A DNA stretch of 64,000 nt from Ganaspis brasiliensis (Eukaryota > Arthropoda > Insecta > Hymenoptera > Figitidae). Made by a program: the position numbers and the translations under genes. The notes beneath the pieces were generated by a model, which did no database searches, was not told the origin of the DNA, and was given only the letters and a program-made list of their open reading frames with translations. The stretch's first letter is position 1, and each line of letters starts with the position of its first letter. This document shows, in pieces, positions 39,601 to 53,900 of this stretch. The stretch spans positions 1 to 64,000 of the forward strand of contig JAZKLR010000246.1 of NCBI GenBank assembly GCA_037103525.1, read 5' to 3'.

Positions 39601-40455
39601 GTAAAATATTTTTATAACTTTTCGCTCGGAATCGAGTGAGTCAATGCTCAGTAAATTGAAAATATAACATAAATTTCATTTAGAAAAAACATTTATTTCA
39701 CGCCAAAGGCGCTCGTCACATGTGGGCCATTCGGTCTTAGATGCCAACCCGTGACAATGCTGTGCTTACAAGGTACCAAATCTCAATAAAAGGTGTTCGG
39801 CGACTAACATTTATGCGTATTACTTTCCTTGCAACTGTGACACTTTAACATATTCTCTATCCAACTGTGACAGTTTAGCATAGTAGTTTTTCCAAAATTT
39901 TCGCCTAATGCATGCGTATTACTTTTATCATCGTTAGACTTTAAAAAGTCGTCTTGGTAGTTGTCAATAGACACTTTTTCGTTAAAATATTTTTATAACA
40001 TTTCGCTCGGAATCGCGTGAGTCAATGCTCAGTAAATTAAAAATATAACATAAATTTCATTTAGAAATAATATTTATTTTACGCCAAAGGCGCTCGTCAC
40101 ATATGGGCCATTCGGTCTTAGACGCCAACCCGTGACAATGCTGTGCTTACAAGGTACCAAATCTCAATAAAAGGTGTTCGGCGAATAACATTTATGCGTA
40201 TTACTTTCCTTGCAACTGTGACACTTTAACATATTCTCTATCCAACTGTGAAAGTTTAGCATACTATTTTTCCAAAATTTTTGCCTAATGCATGCGTATT
40301 ACTTTTATCATCGTTAGACTTTGAAAAGTCGTCTTGGTAGTTGTCAATAGACACTTTTTCTTTAAAATATTTTTATAACATTTCGCTCGGAATCGAGTGA
40401 GTTAATGCTCAGTAAATTGAAAATATAACATAAATTTCATTTAGAAATAACATTT

Positions 40456-40737
40456 ATTTCACGCCAAAGGCGCTCGTCACATATGGGCCATTCGGTCTTA
40501 GACGCCAACCCGTGACAATGCTGTGCTTACAAGGTACCAAATCTCAATAAAAGGTGTTCGGCGACTAACATTTATGCGTATTACTTTTATCATCGTTAGA
40601 CTTTGAAAAGTCGTCTTGGTAGTTGTCAATAGACACTTTTTCTTTAAAATCTTTTTATAACTTTTCGCTCGGAATCGAGTGAGTCAATGCTCAGTAAATT
40701 GAAAATATAACATGAATTTCATTTAGAAATAACATTT
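40456..40737. repeat. Short 282-bp monomer, seventh copy
   Basis: Same deletion junction, exactly 6740 bp after the sixth copy. It shares that copy's AAAATCTTTTTATAAC change (40651), which shows direct descent. Confidence 0.95.
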
Positions 40738-43340
40738 ATTTCACGCCAAAGGCGCTCGTCACATATGGGCTATTAGGTCTTAGACGCCGACCCGTGACAA
40801 TGCTGTGCTTACAATGCACCAAATCTCAATAAAAGGTGTTCGGCGACTACATTTATGCGTATTACTTTCCTTGCAACTGTGACACTTTAACTTATTCTCT
40901 ATCCAACTGTGACAGTTTAGCATAGTATTTTTTCAAAATTTTCGCCTAATGCATGCATATTACTTTTATCATCGTTAGACTTTGAAAAGTCGTCTTGGTA
41001 GTTGTCAATAGACACTTTTTCTTTAAAATATTTTTATAACTTTTCGCTCGGAATCGAGTGAGTCAATGCTCAGTAAATTGAAAATATAACATGAATTTCA
41101 TTTAGAAATAACATTTATTTCACGCCAAAGGCGCTCGTCACATATGGGATATTAGGTCTTAGACGCCGACCCGTGACAATGCTGTGCTTACAATGCACCA
41201 AATCTCAATAAAAGGTGTTCGGCGACTACATTTATGCGTATTACTTTCCTTGCAACTGTGACACTTTAACTTATTCTCTATCCAACTGTGACAGTTTAGC
41301 ATAGTATTTTTTCAAAATTTTCGCCTAATGCATGCGTATTACTTTTATCATCGTTAGACTTTGAAAAGTCGTCTTGGTAGTTGTCAATAGACACTTTTTC
41401 TTTAAAATATTTTTATAACTTTTCGCTCGGAATCGAGTGAGTCAATGCTCAGTAAATTGAAAATATAACATAAATTTCATTTAGAAATAACATTTATTTC
41501 ACGCCAAAGGCGCTCGTCACATATGGGGTATTCGGTCTTAGACGCCAACCCGTGACAATGCTGTGCTTACAAGGTACCAAATCTCAATAAAAGGTGTTCG
41601 GCGACTAACATTTATGCGTATTACTTTCCTTGCAACTGTGACACTTTAACATATTCTCTATCCAACTGTGAAAGTTTAGCATAGTATTTTTCCAAAATTT
41701 TTGCCTAATGCATGCGTATTACTTTTATCATCGTTAGACTTTGAAAAGTCGTCTTGGTAGTTGTCAATAGACACTTTTTCTTTAAAATATTTTTATAACA
41801 TTTCGCTCGGAATCGAGTGAGTTAATGCTCAGTAAATTGAAAATATAACATAAATTTCATTTAGAAATAACATTTATTTCACGCCAAAGGCGCTCGTCAC
41901 ATATGGGCCATTCGGTCTTAGACGCCAACCCGTGACAATGCTGTGCTTACAAGGTACCAAATCTCAATAAAAGGTGTTCGGCGACTAACATTTATGCGTA
42001 TTACTTTCCTTGCAACTGTGACACTTTAACTTATTCTCTATCCAACTGTGACAGTTTAGCATAGTATTTTTTCAAAATTTTCGCCTAATGCATGCGTATT
42101 ACTTTTATCATCGTTAGACTTTGAAAAGTCGTCTTGGTAGTTGTCAATAGACACTTTTTCTTTAAAATATTTTTATAACTTTTCGCTCGGAATCGAGTGA
42201 GTCAATGCTCAGTAAATTGAAAATATAACATAAATTTCATTTAGAAATAACATTTATTTCACGCCAAAGGCGCTCGTCACATATGGGGTATTCGGTCTTA
42301 GACGACAACCCGTGACAATGCTGTGCTTACAAGGTACCAAATCTCAATAAAAGGTGTTCGGCGAATAACATTTATGCGTATTACTTTCCTTGCAACTGTG
42401 ACACTTTAACATATTCTCTATCCAACTGTGAAAGTTTAGCATAGTATTTTTCCAAAATTTTTGCCTAATGCATGCGTATTACTTTTATCATCGTTAGACT
42501 TTGAAAAGTCGTCTTGGTAGTTGTCAATAGACACTTTTTCTTTAAAATATTTTTATAACATTTCGCTCGGAATCGAGTGAGTTAATGCTCAGTAAATTGA
42601 AAATATAACATAAATTTCATTTAGAAATAACATTTATTTCACGCCAAAGGCGCTCGTCACATATGGGCCATTCGGTCTTAGACGCCAACCCTTGACAATG
42701 CTGTGCTTACAAGGTACCAAATCTCAATAAAAGGTGTTCGGCGACTAACATTTATGCGTATTACTTTCCTTGCAACTGTGACACTTTAACATATTCTCTA
42801 TCCAACTGTGACAGTTTAGCATAGTAGTTTTTCCAAAATTTTCGCCTAATGCATGCGCATTACTTTTATCATCGTTAGACTTTGAAAAGTCGTCTTGGTA
42901 GATGTCAATAGACACTTTTTCGGTAAAATATTTTTATAACTTTTCGCTCGGAATCGTGTGAGTCAATGCTCAGTAAATTGAAAATATAACATAAATTTCA
43001 TTTAGAAAAAACATTTATTTCACGCCAAAGGCGCTCGTCACATATGGGCCATTCGGTCTTAGATGTCAACCCGTGACAATGCTGTGCTTACAAGGTACCA
43101 AATCTCAATAAAAGGTGTTCGGCGACTAACATTTATGCGTATTACTTTCCTTGCAACTGTGACACTTTAACATATTCTCTATCCAACTGTGACAGTTTAG
43201 CATAGTAGTTTTTCCAAAATTTTCGCCTAATGCATGCGTAATACTTTTATCATCGTTAGACTTTAAAAAGTCGTCTTGGTAGTTGTCAATAGACACTTTT
43301 TCGTTAAAATATTTTTATAACATTTCGCTCGGAATCGAGT

Positions 43341-43350
43341 GAGTCAGTAA
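43341..43350. other. 7-bp deletion marker in a B monomer, copy 1
   Basis: The usual GAGTCAATGCTCAGTAAATT reads GAGTCAGTAAATT. Seven bases are missing between two TCA triplets, consistent with slippage at a 3-bp microhomology. It is followed by a D monomer, then the GGAACCGAG set. Confidence 0.85.
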
Positions 43351-46051
43351 ATTAAAAATATAACATAAATTTCATTTAGAAATAATATTTATTTTACGCC
43401 AAAGGCGCTCGTCACATATGGGCCATTCGGTCTTAGACGCCAACCCGTGACAATGCTGTGCTTACAAGGTACCAAATCTCAATAAAAGGTGTTCGGCGAA
43501 TAACATTTATGCGTATTACTTTCCTTGCAACTGTGACACTTTAACATATTCTCTATCCAACTGTGAAAGTTTAGCATAGTATTTTTCCAAAATTTTCGCC
43601 TAATGCATGCGTATTACTTTTAACATCGTTAGACTTTGAAAAGTCGTCTTGGTAGTTGTCAATAGACACTTTTTCTTTAAAATATTTTTATAACTTTTCG
43701 CTCGGAACCGAGTGAGTCAATGCTCAGTAAATTGAAAATATAACATAAATTTCATTTAGAAATAACATTTATTTCACGCCAAAGGCACTCGTCACATATG
43801 GGCCATTCGGTCTTAGACGCCAACCCGTGACAATGCTGTGCTTACAAGGTACCAAATCTCAATAAAAGGTGTTCGGCGACTAACATTTATGCGTATTACT
43901 TTCCTTGCAACTGTGACACTTTAACATATTCTCTATCCAACTGTGACAGTTTAGCATAGTAGTTTTTCCAAAATTTTCGCCTAATGCATGCGCATTACTT
44001 TTATCATCGTTAGACTTTGAAAAGTCGTCTTGGTAGTTGTCAATAGACACTTTTTCGGTAAAATATTTTTATAACTTTTCGCTCGGAATCGAGTGAGTCA
44101 ATGCTCAGTAAATTGAAAATATAACATAAATTTCATTTAGAAAAAACATTTATTTCACGCCAAAGGCGCTTGTCACATATGGGCCATTCGGTCTTAGATG
44201 CCAACCCGTGACAATGCTGTGCTTACAAGGTACCAAATCTCAATAAAAGGTGTTCGGCGACTAACATTTATGCGTATTACTTTCCTTGCAACTGTGACAC
44301 TTTAACATATTCTCTATCCAACTGTGACAGTTTAGCATAGTAGTTTTTCCAAAATTTTCGCCTAATGCATGCGTAATACTTTTATCATCGTTAGACTTTA
44401 AAAAGTCGTCTTGGTAGTTGTCAATAGACACTTTTTCGTTAAAATATTTTTATAACATTTCGCTCGGAATCGAGTGAGTCAATGCTCAGTAAATTAAAAA
44501 TATAACATAAATTTCATTTAGAAATAATATTTATTTTACGCCAAAGGCGCTCGTCACATATGGGCCATTCGGTCTTAGACGCCAACCCGTGACAATGCTG
44601 TGCTTACAAGGTACCAAATCTCAATAAAAGGTGTTCGGCGAATAACATTTATGCGTATTACTTTCCTTGCAACTGTGACACTTTAACATATTCTCTATCC
44701 AACTGTGAAAGTTTAGCATAGTATTTTTCCAAAATTTTCGCCTAATGCATGCGTATTACTTTTAATATCGTTAGACTTTGAAAAGTCGTCTTGGTAGTTG
44801 TCAATAGACACTTTTTCTTTAAAATATTTTTATAACTTTTCGCTCGGAACCGAGTGAGTCAATGCTCAGTAAATTGAAAATATAACATAAATTTCATTTA
44901 GAAATAACATTTATTTCACGCCAAAGGCACTCGTCACATATGGGCCATTCGGTCTTAGACGCCAACCCGTGACAATGCTGTGCTTACAAGGTACCAAATC
45001 TCAATAAAAGGTGTTCGGCGACTAACATTTATGCGTATTACTTTCCTTGCAACTGTGACACTTTAACATATTCTCTATCCAACTGTGACAGTTTAGCATA
45101 GTATTTTTCCAAAATTTTCGCCTAATGCATGCGTATTACTTTTATCATCGTTAGACTTTGAAAAGTCGTCTTGGTAGTTGTCAATAGACACTTTTTCGTT
45201 AAAATATTTTTATAACTTTTCGCTCGGAATCGAGTGAGTCAATGCTCAGTAAATTAAAAATATAACATAAATTTCATTTAGAAATAATATTTATTTTACG
45301 CCAAAGGCGCTCGTCACATATGGGCCATTCGGTCTTAGACGCCAACCCGTGACAATGCTGTGCTTACAAGGTACCAAATCTCAATAAAAGGTGTTCGGCG
45401 AATAACATTTATGCGTATTACTTTCCTTGCAACTGTGACACTTTAACATATTCTCTATCCAACTGTGAAAGTTTAGCATAGTATTTTTCCAAAATTTTTG
45501 CCTAATGCATGCGTATTACTTTTATCATCGTTAGACTTTGAAAAGTCGTCTTGGTAGTTGTCAATAGACACTTTTTCTTTAAAATATTTTTATAACTTTT
45601 CGCTCGGAATCGAGTGAGTCAATGCTCAGTAAATTGAAAATATAACATGAATTTCATTTAGAAATAACATTTATTTCACGCCAAAGGCGCTCGTCACATA
45701 TGGGCTATTAGGTCTTAGACGCCGACCCGTGACAATGCTGTGCTTACAATGCACCAAATCTCATTAAAAGGTGTTCGGCGACTACATTTATGCGTATTAC
45801 TTTCCTTGCAACTGTGACACTTTAACTTATTCTCTATCCAACTGTGACAGTTTAGCATAGTATTTTTTCAAAATTTTCGCCTAATGCATGCGTATTACTT
45901 TTATCATCGTTAGACTTTGAAAAGTCGTCTTGGTAGTTGTCAATAGACACTTTTTCTTTAAAATATTTTTATAACTTTTCGCTCGGAATCGAGTGAGTCA
46001 ATGCTCAGTAAATTGAAAATATAACATAAATTTCATTTAGAAATAACATTT

Positions 46052-49000
46052 ATTTCACGCCAAAGGCGCTCGTCACATATGGGGTATTCGGTCTTAGACG
46101 CCAACCCGTGACAATGCTGTGCTTACAAGGTACCAAATCTCAATAAAAGGTGTTCGGCGACTAACATTTATGCGTATTACTTTCCTTGCAACTGTGACAC
46201 TTTAACATATTCTCTATCCAACTGTGACAGTTTAGCATAGTATTTTTCCAAAATTTTCGCCTAATGCATGCGTATTACTTTTATCATCGTTAGACTTTGA
46301 AAAGTCGTCTTGGTAGTTGTCAATAGACACTTTTTCTTTAAAATAGTTTTATAACTTTTCGCTCGGAATCGAGTGAGTCAATGCTCAGTAAATTAAAAAT
46401 ATAACATAAATTTCATTTAGAAATAATATTTATTTTACGCCAAAGGCGCTCGTCACATATGGGCCATTCGGTCTTAGACGCCAACCCGTGACAATGCTGT
46501 GCTTACAAGGTACCAAATCTCAATAAAAGGTGTTCGGCGAATAACATTTATGCGTATTACTTTCCTTGCAACTGTGACACTTTAACATATTCTCTATCCA
46601 ACTGTGAAAGTTTAGCATAGTATTTTTCCAAAATTTTTGCCTAATGCATGCGTATTACTTTTATCATCGTTAGACTTTGAAAAGTCGTCTTGGTAGTTGT
46701 CAATAGACACTTTTTCTTTAAAATATTTTTATAACATTTCGCTCAGAATCGAGTGAGTTAATGCTTAGTAAATTGAAAATATAACATAAATTTCATTTAG
46801 AAATAACATTTATTTCACGCCAAAGGCGCTCGTCACATATGGGCCATTCGGTCTTAGACGCCAACCCGTGACAATGCTGTGCTTACAAGGTACCAAATCT
46901 CAATAAAAGGTGTTCGGCGACTAACATTTATGCGTATTACTTTCCTTGCAACTGTGACACTTTAACATATTCTCTATCCAACTGTGACAGTTTAGCATAG
47001 TAGTTTTTCCAAAATTTTCGCCTAATGCATGCGCATTACTTTTATCATCGTTAGACTTTGAAAAGTCGTCTTGGTAGTTGTCAATAGACACTTTTTCGGT
47101 AAAATATTTTTATAACTTTTCGCTCGGAATCGAGTGAGTCAATGCTCAGTAAATTGAAAATATAACATAAATTTCATTTAGAAAAAACATTTATTTCACG
47201 CCAAAGGCGCTCGTCACATGTGGGCCATTCGGTCTTAGATGCCAACCCGTGACAATGCTGTGCTTACAAGGTACCAAATCTCAATAAAAGGTGTTCGGCG
47301 ACTAACATTTATGCGTATTACTTTCCTTGCAACTGTGACACTTTAACATATTCTCTATCCAACTGTGACAGTTTAGCATAGTAGTTTTTCCAAAATTTTC
47401 GCCTAATGCATGCGTATTACTTTTATCATCGTTAGACTTTAAAAAGTCGTCTTGGTAGTTGTCAATAGACACTTTTTCGTTAAAATATTTTTATAACATT
47501 TCGCTCGGAATCGCGTGAGTCAATGCTCAGTAAATTAAAAATATAACATAAATTTCATTTAGAAATAATATTTATTTTACGCCAAAGGCGCTCGTCACAT
47601 ATGGGCCATTCGGTCTTAGACGCCAACCCGTGACAATGCTGTGCTTACAAGGTACCAAATCTCAATAAAAGGTGTTCGGCGAATAACATTTATGCGTATT
47701 ACTTTCCTTGCAACTGTGACACTTTAACATATTCTCTATCCAACTGTGAAAGTTTAGCATAGTATTTTTCCAAAATTTTTGCCTAATGCATGCGTATTAC
47801 TTTTATCATCGTTAGACTTTGAAAAGTCGTCTTGGTAGTTGTCAATAGACACTTTTTCTTTAAAATATTTTTATACCATTTCGCTCGGAATCGAGTGAGT
47901 TAATGCTCAGTAAATTGAAAATATAACATAAATTTCATTTAGAAATAACATTTATTTCACGCCAAAGGCGCTCGTCACATATGGGCCATTCGGTCTTAGA
48001 CGCCAACCCGTGACAATGCTGTGCTTACAAGGTACCAAATCTCAATAAAAGGTGTTCGGCGACTAACATTTATGCGTATTACTTTCCTTGCAACTGTGAC
48101 ACTTTAACATATTCTCTATCCAACTGTGACAGTTTAGCATAGTAGTTTTTCCAAAATTTTCGCCTAATGCATGCGTAATACTTTTATCATCGTTAGACTT
48201 TAAAAAGTCGTCTTGGTAGTTGTCAATAGACACTTTTTCGTTAAAATATTTTTATAACATTTCGCTCGGAATCGAGTGAGTCAGTAAATTAAAAATATAA
48301 CATAAATTTCATTTAGAAATAATATTTATTTTACGCCAAAGGCGCTCGTCACATATGGGCCATTCGGTCTTAGACGCCAACCCGTGACAATGCTGTGCTT
48401 ACAAGGTACCAAATCTCAATAAAAGGTGTTCGGCGAATAACATTTATGCGTATTACTTTCCTTGCAACTGTGACACTTTAACATATTCTCTATCCAACTG
48501 TGAAAGTTTAGCATAGTATTTTTCCAAAATTTTCGCCTAATGCATGCGTATTACTTTTAACATCGTTAGACTTTGAAAAGTCGTCTTGATAGTTGTCAAT
48601 AGACACTTTTTCTTTAAAATATTTTTATAACTTTTCGCTCGGAACCGAGTGAGTCAATGCTCAGTAAATTGAAAATATAACATAAATTTCATTTAGAAAT
48701 AACATTTATTTCACGCCAAAGGCACTCGTCACATATGGGCCATTCGGTCTTAGACGCCAACCCGTGACAATGCTGTGCTTACAAGGTACCAAATCTCAAT
48801 AAAAGGTGTTCGGCGACTAACATTTATGCGTATTACTTTCCTTGCAACTGTGACACTTTAACATATTCTCTATCCAACTGTGACAGTTTAGCATAGTAGT
48901 TTTTCCAAAATTTTCGCCTAATGCATGCGCATTACTTTTATCATCGTTAGACTTTGAAAAGTCGTCTTGGTAGTTGTCAATAGACACTTTTTCGGTAAAA

Positions 49001-50988
49001 TATTTTTATAACTTTTCGCTCGGAATCGAGTGAGTCAATGCTCAGTAAATTGAAAATATAACATAAATTTCATTTAGAAAAAACATTTATTTCACGCCAA
49101 AGGCGCTTGTCACATATGGGCCATTCGGTCTTAGATGCCAACCCGTGACAATGCTGTGCTTACAAGGTACCAAATCTCAATAAAAGGTGTTCGGCGACTA
49201 ACATTTATGCGTATTACTTTCCTTGCAACTGTGACACTTTAACATATTCTCTATCCAACTGTGACAGTTTAGCATAGTAGTTTTTCCAAAATTTTCGCCT
49301 AATGCATGCGTAATACTTTTATCATCGTTAGACTTTAAAAAGTCGTCTTGGTAGTTGTCAATAGACACTTTTTCGTTAAAATATTTTTATAACATTTCGC
49401 TCGGAATCGAGTGAGTCAATGCTCAGTAAATTAAAAATATAACATAAATTTCATTTAGAAATAATATTTATTTTACGCCAAAGGCGCTCGTCACATATGG
49501 GCCATTCGGTCTTAGACGCCAACCCGTGACAATGCTGTGCTTACAAGGTACCAAATCTCAATAAAAGGTGTTCGGCGAATAACATTTATGCGTATTACTT
49601 TCCTTGCAACTGTGACACTTTAACATATTCTCTATCCAACTGTGAAAGTTTAGCATAGTATTTTTCCAAAATTTTCGCCTAATGCATGCGTATTACTTTT
49701 AATATCGTTAGACTTTGAAAAGTCGTCTTGGTAGTTGTCAATAGACACTTTTTCTTTAAAATATTTTTATAACTTTTCGCTCGGAACCGAGTGAGTCAAT
49801 GCTCAGTAAATTGAAAATATAACATAAATTTCATTTAGAAATAACATTTATTTCACGCCAAAGGCACTCGTCACATATGGGCCATTCGGTCTTAGACGCC
49901 AACCCGTGACAATGCTGTGCTTACAAGGTACCAAATCTCAATAAAAGGTGTTCGGCGACTAACATTTATGCGTATTACTTTCCTTGCAACTGTGACACTT
50001 TAACATATTCTCTATCCAACTGTGACAGTTTAGCATAGTATTTTTCCAAAATTTTCGCCTAATGCATGCGTATTACTTTTATCATCGTTAGACTTTGAAA
50101 AGTCGTCTTGGTAGTTGTCAATAGACACTTTTTCGTTAAAATATTTTTATAACTTTTCGCTCGGAATCGAGTGAGTCAATGCTCAGTAAATTAAAAATAT
50201 AACATAAATTTCATTTAGAAATAATATTTATTTTACGCCAAAGGCGCTCGTCACATATGGGCCATTCGGTCTTAGACGCCAACCCGTGACAATGCTGTGC
50301 TTACAAGGTACCAAATCTCAATAAAAGGTGTTCGGCGAATAACATTTATGCGTATTACTTTCCTTGCAACTGTGACACTTTAACATATTCTCTATCCAAC
50401 TGTGAAAGTTTAGCATAGTATTTTTCCAAAATTTTTGCCTAATGCATGCGTATTACTTTTATCATCGTTAGACTTTGAAAAGTCGTCTTGGTAGTTGTCA
50501 ATAGACACTTTTTCTTTAAAATATTTTTATAACTTTTCGCTCGGAATCGAGTGAGTCAATGCTCAGTAAATTGAAAATATAACATGAATTTCATTTAGAA
50601 ATAACATTTATTTCACGCCAAAGGCGCTCGTCACATATGGGCTATTAGGTCTTAGACGCCGACCCGTGACAATGCTGTGCTTACAATGCACCAAATCTCA
50701 TTAAAAGGTGTTCGGCGACTACATTTATGCGTATTACTTTCCTTGCAACTGTGACACTTTAACTTATTCTCTATCCAACTGTGACAGTTTAGCATAGTAT
50801 TTTTTCAAAATTTTCGCCTAATGCATGCGTATTACTTTTATCATCGTTAGACTTTGAAAAGTCGTCTTGGTAGTTGTCAATAGACACTTTTTCTTTAAAA
50901 TATTTTTATAACTTTTCGCTCGGAATCGAGTGAGTCAATGCTCAGTAAATTGAAAATATAACATAAATTTCATTTAGAAATAACATTT
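46052..50988. repeat. HOR family II, unit 4 (13 monomers, 4937 bp, no short monomer)
   Basis: It begins with the AAAATAGTTTTAT G monomer and the CGCTCAGAATCG D monomer, but after the D monomer at about 47570 it passes directly to the B monomer with the 7-bp deletion (48278). The 282-bp monomer and the following E-E-G block are absent. At an offset of 4937 bp it matches both upstream sequence (for example 43341 to 48278, 43701 to 48638 and 44843 to 49780) and downstream sequence (TATACCATTTCG at 47872 and 52809). So 4937 bp is the period of a recent local duplication. Confidence 0.85.
48278..48287. other. 7-bp deletion marker in a B monomer, copy 2
   Basis: Identical deletion to that at 43341, exactly 4937 bp downstream, marking the duplicated block shared by units 3 and 4. 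The corresponding B monomer of unit 5 (near 55390) keeps the full sequence. Confidence 0.85.
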
Positions 50989-53900
50989 ATTTCACGCCAA
51001 AGGCGCTCGTCACATATGGGGTATTCGGTCTTAGACGCCAACCCGTGACAATGCTGTGCTTACAAGGTACCAAATCTCAATAAAAGGTGTTCGGCGACTA
51101 ACATTTATGCGTATTACTTTCCTTGCAACTGTGACACTTTAACATATTCTCTATCCAACTGTGACAGTTTAGCATAGTATTTTTCCAAAATTTTCGCCTA
51201 ATGCATGCGTATTACTTTTATCATCGTTAGACTTTGAAAAGTCGTCTTGGTAGTTGTCAATAGACACTTTTTCTTTAAAATAGTTTTATAACTTTTCGCT
51301 CGGAATCGAGTGAGTCAATGCTCAGTAAATTAAAAATATAACATAAATTTCATTTAGAAATAATATTTATTTTACGCCAAAGGCGCTCGTCACATATGGG
51401 CCATTCGGTCTTAGACGCCAACCCGTGACAATGCTGTGCTTACAAGGTACCAAATCTCAATAAAAGGTGTTCGGCGAATAACATTTATGCGTATTACTTT
51501 CCTTGCAACTGTGACACTTTAACATATTCTCTATCCAACTGTGAAAGTTTAGCATAGTATTTTTCCAAAATTTTTGCCTAATGCATGCGTATTACTTTTA
51601 TCATCGTTAGACTTTGAAAAGTCGTCTTGGTAGTTGTCAATAGACACTTTTTCTTTAAAATATTTTTATAACATTTCGCTCAGAATCGAGTGAGTTAATG
51701 CTTAGTAAATTGAAAATATAACATAAATTTCATTTAGAAATAACATTTATTTCACGCCAAAGGCGCTCGTCACATATGGGCCATTCGGTCTTAGACGCCA
51801 ACCCGTGACAATGCTGTGCTTACAAGGTACCAAATCTCAATAAAAGGTGTTCGGCGACTAACATTTATGCGTATTACTTTCCTTGCAACTGTGACACTTT
51901 AACATATTCTCTATCCAACTGTGACAGTTTAGCATAGTAGTTTTTCCAAAATTTTCGCCTAATGCATGCGCATTACTTTTATCATCGTTAGACTTTGAAA
52001 AGTCGTCTTGGTAGTTGTCAATAGACACTTTTTCGGTAAAATATTTTTATAACTTTTCGCTCGGAATCGAGTGAGTCAATGCTCAGTAAATTGAAAATAT
52101 AACATAAATTTCATTTAGAAAAAACATTTATTTCACGCCAAAGGCGCTCGTCACATGTGGGCCATTCGGTCTTAGATGCCAACCCGTGACAATGCTGTGC
52201 TTACAAGGTACCAAATCTCAATAAAAGGTGTTCGGCGACTAACATTTATGCGTATTACTTTCCTTGCAACTGTGACACTTTAACATATTCTCTATCCAAC
52301 TGTGACAGTTTAGCATAGTAGTTTTTCCAAAATTTTCGCCTAATGCATGCGTATTACTTTTATCATCGTTAGACTTTAAAAAGTCGTCTTGGTAGTTGTC
52401 AATAGACACTTTTTCGTTAAAATATTTTTATAACATTTCGCTCGGAATCGCGTGAGTCAATGCTCAGTAAATTAAAAATATAACATAAATTTCATTTAGA
52501 AATAATATTTATTTTACGCCAAAGGCGCTCGTCACATATGGGCCATTCGGTCTTAGACGCCAACCCGTGACAATGCTGTGCTTACAAGGTACCAAATCTC
52601 AATAAAAGGTGTTCGGCGAATAACATTTATGCGTATTACTTTCCTTGCAACTGTGACACTTTAACATATTCTCTATCCAACTGTGAAAGTTTAGCATAGT
52701 ATTTTTCCAAAATTTTTGCCTAATGCATGCGTATTACTTTTATCATCGTTAGACTTTGAAAAGTCGTCTTGGTAGTTGTCAATAGACACTTTTTCTTTAA
52801 AATATTTTTATACCATTTCGCTCGGAATCGAGTGAGTTAATGCTCAGTAAATTGAAAATATAACATAAATTTCATTTAGAAATAACATTTATTTCACGCC
52901 AAAGGCGCTCGTCACATATGGGCCATTCGGTCTTAGACGCCAACCCGTGACAATGCTGTGCTTACAAGGTACCAAATCTCAATAAAAGGTGTTCGGCGAC
53001 TAACATTTATGCGTATTACTTTTATCATCGTTAGACTTTGAAAAGTCGTCTTGGTAGTTGTCAATAGACACTTTTTCTTTAAAATATTTTTATAACTTTT
53101 CGCTCGGAATCGAGTGAGTCAATGCTCAGTAAATTGAAAATATAACATGAATTTCATTTAGAAATAACATTTATTTCACGCCAAAGGCGCTCGTCACATA
53201 TGGGCTATTAGGTCTTAGACGCCGACCCGTGACAATGCTGTGCTTACAATGCACCAAATCTCAATAAAAGGTGTTCGGCGACTACATTTATGCGTATTAC
53301 TTTCCTTGCAACTGTGACACTTTAACTTATTCTCTATCCAACTGTGACAGTTTAGCATAGTATTTTTTCAAAATTTTCGCCTAATGCATGCATATTACTT
53401 TTATCATCGTTAGACTTTGAAAAGTCGTCTTGGTAGTTGTCAATAGACACTTTTTCTTTAAAATATTTTTATAACTTTTCGCTCGGAATCGAGTGAGTCA
53501 ATGCTCAGTAAATTGAAAATATAACATGAATTTCATTTAGAAATAACATTTATTTCACGCCAAAGGCGCTCGTCACATATGGGCTATTAGGTCTTAGACG
53601 CCGACCCGTGACAATGCTGTGCTTACAATGCACCAAATCTCAATAAAAGGTGTTCGGCGACTACATTTATGCGTATTACTTTCCTTGCAACTGTGACACT
53701 TTAACTTATTCTCTATCCAACTGTGACTGTTTAGCATAGTATTTTTTCAAAATTTTCGCCTAATGCATGCGTATTACTTTTATCATCGTTAGACTTTGAA
53801 AAGTCGTCTTGGTAGTTGTCAATAGACACTTTTTCTTTAAAATATTTTTATAACTTTTCGCTCGGAATCGAGTGAGTCAATGCTCAGTAAATTGAAAATA

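Larger units (their letters stand above)
38554..46051. repeat. HOR family II, unit 3 (20 monomers, 7498 bp)
   Basis: From its start to about 43.1 kb I saw very few differences from unit 2 at an offset of 6740 bp. Shared marks include CATCATTAG, GGGATATTAGG, CACATGTGGG, AAAATCTTTTTAT, CCCTTGACAATG and ATCGTGTGAG. After about 43.1 kb it continues with a different set: a B with a 7-bp deletion, then monomers with GGAACCGAG, GGCACTCG and TTTTAACATCG or TTTTAATATCG. This second set then repeats in units 4 and 5. Private changes include GATGTCAACC (about 43064) and CATACTATTTTT (about 40261). Confidence 0.85.
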
